From JAACEU01 sp043816165 (GTDB lineage Bacteria; Patescibacteriota; Gracilibacteria; UBA1369; LOWO2-01-FULL-3), in assembly GCA_043816165.1 (NCBI GenBank), contig JBDRIE010000037.1, forward strand, positions 3,063 to 67,062: DNA of 64,000 nucleotides, given 5' to 3'. Shown piece after piece: positions 60,945 through 64,000 of the stretch. Under the pieces are notes generated by a model that was given only the letters and a program-made list of their open reading frames with translations, was not told the DNA's origin and made no database searches. The position numbers and the translations under genes were made by a program. Every line of letters begins with the position of its first letter. Position 1 is the stretch's first letter.

Positions 60945-63026
60945 CTATAAAGCTTCTTTTTGTTTCCTAACAAACATATAAAACATTCCACCAAGCAACG
61001 AACAAAGAACAAGCCACTTAATTTCAGGGCCAGCCTCACTCGGATCACGATCCATTTCCCCCAATGCATCCTCACCCGCTGTCCCCATCGTCACTTCCGG
61101 GGAAGCAACCTCAACGATATCAGGGCCGGGCGTACTGGAAACAATATTGCTGAAATGCTCGCTCACATTGCCTTTTTCATCAACGGCGATTACTGCGAAA
61201 TAATACTCAACATCATTTTTAAGATTTGGAAGATACCATGTAGTTGAGTTTGTGAATGTATCCACCGCCTCAGTAAGCTGATTTGGCGTCAATCCGTAAT
61301 AAACCCTATAGTTTGTGATCAAATTTCCCAATGTTTGCATTGGATTCCATTCCAACGTAACTCTGTGATCCGAAGAAACAGCCGTTAGACCGTTAACATC
61401 TCCCAAAGCTTCAGCATTAAGTCCGGACAAAACCCCGACATTCACCGTAGCCAGATTTTCCACTTTATTTTCATTACCTAATTGATCAACAATAACCACG
61501 CCAACGGGATATTCCCCGAATTCTATCGGAGCCGCAAATGACCCCTCATAATATCCGCCAGTATTATGCACCGTTTCATAAATACTATTCTGGAACAAAA
61601 TTGCTGCCTGTGAAAGATCATCAGAAGTATAAATTTTTGCGGTAATAATGGCTCCCGGATCTACTTCACCAGTTGGATCCAAAACGATCTGTGCCACCTC
61701 CGGACCGGATGTATCCACAATCACACTAACGCTTTCGCTCGTACCGGTTATAGTCCCGACTTCATTCACCGTTGCCACATAAAAAGAGTGATTGCCGTCT
61801 GACAATGCACTTGTTGTGTATGAAAATTGTCCCGCAGCATTTGCAACCAACGAAGCAAGCTCAACATCATTATCAAATATTTTCAAAGCTGAACCGGCGG
61901 GCGCCGATCCGCTAATTACTTGAATATTATTGCTATATGTACCGGAAGTTGGATTTGTAATTTTTATTGTGCTCGCAGATAGATTTGAACCTTCCGTCAC
62001 AATAAAATCATATTCTCCGGAAACAGTAATTTCATCCAAATCACGAGCCTCAATTGTATAAGTACCGGCTTGCTGAAAACTCATTGCCAAACTGAAAGTA
62101 TGCGAACCCAAATCAGATGTCGTGAATGTGTAATCCTCCGGAAGACTGGCAAAGAACGAATTATCCGTAACTACGGAAAACCTCACCGTTCCTTCATAAT
62201 TCGTGACTTCCTGATCCAAAGCATCCTTTGCAATAAGATCAAACGTTATACTTTCCCCAACACCTATCAGCTCCGGCACACTATCAAATTCAAAAGAATC
62301 AATTGCGGAAGAGGGACTTCCAGTTGCCGCATAAATATATTTTTCCGGAACATCATTCACGAATACATATTCACTATCGGTGAAATACACTATTCTTGAT
62401 CGTGAATCCAACACAACATCCGCGGTCACATCATAAATAGAATAAGTAACTGTTCCTTTTTCATCAGATGAAACTTCGAAAGTTATTTCTCCGTTAGAAC
62501 CTGTGTATTGGGACGGTGAAGTCACGAAATCATAACTTGAACTTGAAATCAATTTCACCAAATGATCCTCTATTGGATTTCCATAATCGTCTGACAATTT
62601 TACTTTTATTGTTGAATCCTCGTCGTATGATCGAACCACTTGTTCCGTTGGAGAAACTAGCGAATTTGATTGCGAAACTTCTCCGGAATAAACCTCGAAG
62701 AATCCTACTTTTCCGTAATTAGAATCATTTTCATATTTAACAGATACAGAATAGTCGCCAGACGTCCTCGTGAAATAATCTGACAATTCAGTTTGGGCAA
62801 TCCCGTTCTGATTGGTAATTGCACTCAGAGAAGTCGATTCACCATCAGGATCAGTCACGCTAAAAGTCACCGAAGCATTTGGCACAAGCTGTGACGTTCT
62901 CAAATATGTGGAATAACCCGCAATTGTGTTGAGACCATATGCTTCCATACTCGGGCTACTCGCGTAGCACACGGTAGTAAAAAGCAATGAAATAAACGCC
63001 AGTGAATGTAATATCTTTTTAAACAT
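60945..63026 (-). CDS. Large multidomain surface protein (Ig-like, FN3, C-terminal anchor)
   Basis: This is a cell-surface protein of 693 aa from ATG 63026 (the frame extends to 63068, but MFKKILHSLAFISLLF gives a proper signal peptide). Several beta-sandwich modules follow. Two or three Ig-like blocks lie at about 25-360. A bacterial Ig repeat is at 372-450 (PTSGTYSNNIQVISGSAPAGSALKIF). A fibronectin type III domain is at about 560-640 (VTLEWNPMQTLGNLITNYRVYYG). The C-terminus is a membrane helix with KQKEAL, an anchor without LPXTG. Likely an adhesion protein. Confidence 0.85.
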   Translation of the reverse strand: MFKKILHSLAFISLLFTTVCYASSPSMEAYGLNTIAGYSTYLRTSQLVPNASVTFSVTDPDGESTSLSAITNQNGIAQTELSDYFTRTSGDYSVSVKYENDSNYGKVGFFEVYSGEVSQSNSLVSPTEQVVRSYDEDSTIKVKLSDDYGNPIEDHLVKLISSSSYDFVTSPSQYTGSNGEITFEVSSDEKGTVTYSIYDVTADVVLDSRSRIVYFTDSEYVFVNDVPEKYIYAATGSPSSAIDSFEFDSVPELIGVGESITFDLIAKDALDQEVTNYEGTVRFSVVTDNSFFASLPEDYTFTTSDLGSHTFSLAMSFQQAGTYTIEARDLDEITVSGEYDFIVTEGSNLSASTIKITNPTSGTYSNNIQVISGSAPAGSALKIFDNDVELASLVANAAGQFSYTTSALSDGNHSFYVATVNEVGTITGTSESVSVIVDTSGPEVAQIVLDPTGEVDPGAIITAKIYTSDDLSQAAILFQNSIYETVHNTGGYYEGSFAAPIEFGEYPVGVVIVDQLGNENKVENLATVNVGVLSGLNAEALGDVNGLTAVSSDHRVTLEWNPMQTLGNLITNYRVYYGLTPNQLTEAVDTFTNSTTWYLPNLKNDVEYYFAVIAVDEKGNVSEHFSNIVSSTPGPDIVEVASPEVTMGTAGEDALGEMDRDPSEAGPEIKWLVLCSLLGGMFYMFVRKQKEAL

Positions 63027-63157
63027 CCAAATATAATACATCAAAACGGCATTTCGTTCAATCCACAAGGCTACAACCTGGAATTACGTCAAGTTTAATA
63101 ACGACTAGCTTAAACATCACATATTTGCTAAGATTTTCGGGATTACTAATCAATATT

Positions 63158-64000
63158 ATGGGTAAAAAAGTATTATTATTTTTTCTGTTATTCTTTACAT
63201 TTGTTCCACCTATTTTTGCTCTGGCAAGCACAGACGAAAATACAACAACATACCTACAAGCCGTCATTAACACTGACGAAGCTATTGAAGTTAGCAAAAG
63301 TACGATTTTCGATGCTTCGCAGTCATTCATTCCATACCCAGACAGAGAAATTACATATAATTGGGATTTTGGAGATGGGAATAAAAACGAAGGAATAGAA
63401 GTACTGCACGCATATATAGAACAAGGTCCGCACACGGTTACATTAACAATATCGGACAGCGTAAACGAATCTGTAACAACAAAAAGCGTATTCCTATACA
63501 GAAAACTAATAGTATTAATAAGTGATCAAACAGCAGTAAAAGACAGAATCGAAATTATAAAAGACTTTGCAGAAAAACAAGGTGTTTACATACAACTGAT
63601 AGACAGCTTTGGAAGCAGTACCGAATTCATTTCCGAAGAAATTTTAACAAAAAAATTGACAGAGGAAAGCACCAGTTTACAAAAAGCCAATCAGATTATT
63701 ATCTGGACGAAAGAAAACGCCGGCCTCAACGCAATATCAAGATACATACAAAGCAATATAAAGAAACTACCAACCAACTTCTCACAAAAAACCATCCTGG
63801 ATCTGGAAAGTTCCATAATCTCGAATATAAACAGAATCCAGCGTCAATTTGATGTAATAAATCCAAAAAGCATAATCGTAGCAAAAGAGTCCGCGATTTA
63901 CCCCTTGATCGAGAGCTCGGACGATGATGAATTCATCGACACTCTGGAAAAAGGTGGATACGAATACGAACTTGTGAACGAAAAAACCGGCAAACTGAGA
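63158..64000 (+). CDS. Secreted PKD-domain protein, 3' end beyond window
   Basis: The frame from ATG 63158 is open to the last base (281 codons, no stop). Residues 1-22 form a signal peptide (KKVLLFFLLFFTFVPPIFA). A PKD beta-sandwich spans about 30-115: KSTIFDASQSFIP, YNWDFGDGNKNEG, then HTVTLTISDSVNE. NWDFGDG is the family hallmark. The next 165 residues have a Rossmann-like pattern (RKLIVLISDQTAVKDRIEIIKDFAEKQG) that I cannot assign. It is divergent from the surface protein upstream across 131 bp. Probably a large surface protein. Confidence 0.85.
   Translation, partial: MGKKVLLFFLLFFTFVPPIFALASTDENTTTYLQAVINTDEAIEVSKSTIFDASQSFIPYPDREITYNWDFGDGNKNEGIEVLHAYIEQGPHTVTLTISDSVNESVTTKSVFLYRKLIVLISDQTAVKDRIEIIKDFAEKQGVYIQLIDSFGSSTEFISEEILTKKLTEESTSLQKANQIIIWTKENAGLNAISRYIQSNIKKLPTNFSQKTILDLESSIISNINRIQRQFDVINPKSIIVAKESAIYPLIESSDDDEFIDTLEKGGYEYELVNEKTGKLR

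Noticed and set aside
63058..63435. Minus-strand ORF at the right end
   Set aside because: It is the shadow of the PKD-domain gene, whose frame, signal peptide and DFGDG motif are clear on the plus strand.

Overview
The window is AT-rich bacterial chromosome using the standard code: TGA is a real stop, for example at the end of rnhB. Genes are tightly packed, with many 1-4 bp overlaps. The combination suggests a Patescibacteria/CPR genome, perhaps near Peregrinibacteria. The clues are L19 with an acidic tail, a four-domain S1, two sigma-region-4/HARE-HTH proteins, two TraG/VirB4-like membrane ATPases, many large lineage-specific surface proteins, a stand-alone OmpR-type DNA-binding domain and mostly A-rich leaders without Shine-Dalgarno sequences. 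This placement is an inference from gene content; no marker phylogeny was run.

Layout. 0.1-2.4 kb (+): rplS, rnhB and a CsaB-like pyruvyl transferase. 2.3-8.85 kb (-): infB, proS, rfbD, rfbA and a PfkB kinase in one tight array; infB as read carries a -1 frameshift in a homopolymer. 8.9-11.7 kb (+): rmuC, a CARDB protein and a GDPD-like phosphodiesterase. 11.7-21.4 kb (-): a UvrD helicase-nuclease, rpsA with a hairpin leader, clpC under a perfect CIRCE operator, a lipoprotein, ruvB and a PH-like membrane protein. 21.4-27.7 kb: a CPBP protease, tRNA-Arg, a GC-rich cassette of two tiny membrane proteins, a LamG protein, an M23 peptidase with three SLH domains, tsaE and a 3D-domain wall protein. 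27.9-37.1 kb (-): a TraG-like ATPase, aspS, dnaE, a HIT protein and a sigma4-HARE regulator. 37.3-47 kb: tRNA-Leu, nadC, nadA, valS, a second sigma4-HARE regulator, a lone winged helix, DUF3467 and glyS. 47.1-52.6 kb: the second TraG-like ATPase, a structured leader RNA feeding a GC-rich Lys/Pro-rich membrane-anchored protein, and a large orphan basic protein. 52.6-54.6 kb: two CAT tRNAs (one is initiator fMet), a DivIC/FtsB-like protein and murC. 54.7-59.1 kb (-): an accessory island with HicBA and seven small orphan genes, two of which contain long perfect palindromes. 59.2-64 kb: cysS, a YggT protein, a multidomain surface protein and the start of a PKD-domain protein that runs off the end.

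How the genes fit together. Five aminoacyl-tRNA synthetases, infB, rplS, rpsA and four tRNAs make this a translation-rich core. The envelope theme is strong: CsaB and an SLH-domain M23 peptidase are the two halves of the known pyruvylated-polymer/SLH anchoring system. dTDP-sugar genes, a 3D/PG-binding protein, MurC and DivIC add to it.

The most unusual items are two GC-rich cassettes (22.3-22.95 and 49.8-51.2 kb). Both differ sharply in composition from the host sequence and have strong Shine-Dalgarno sites. Both have boxA-like motifs in their leaders and their own promoters and intrinsic terminators. Next come the two sigma4-HARE paralogues, the infB frameshift, the structured element after glyS and the palindromes inside island genes.
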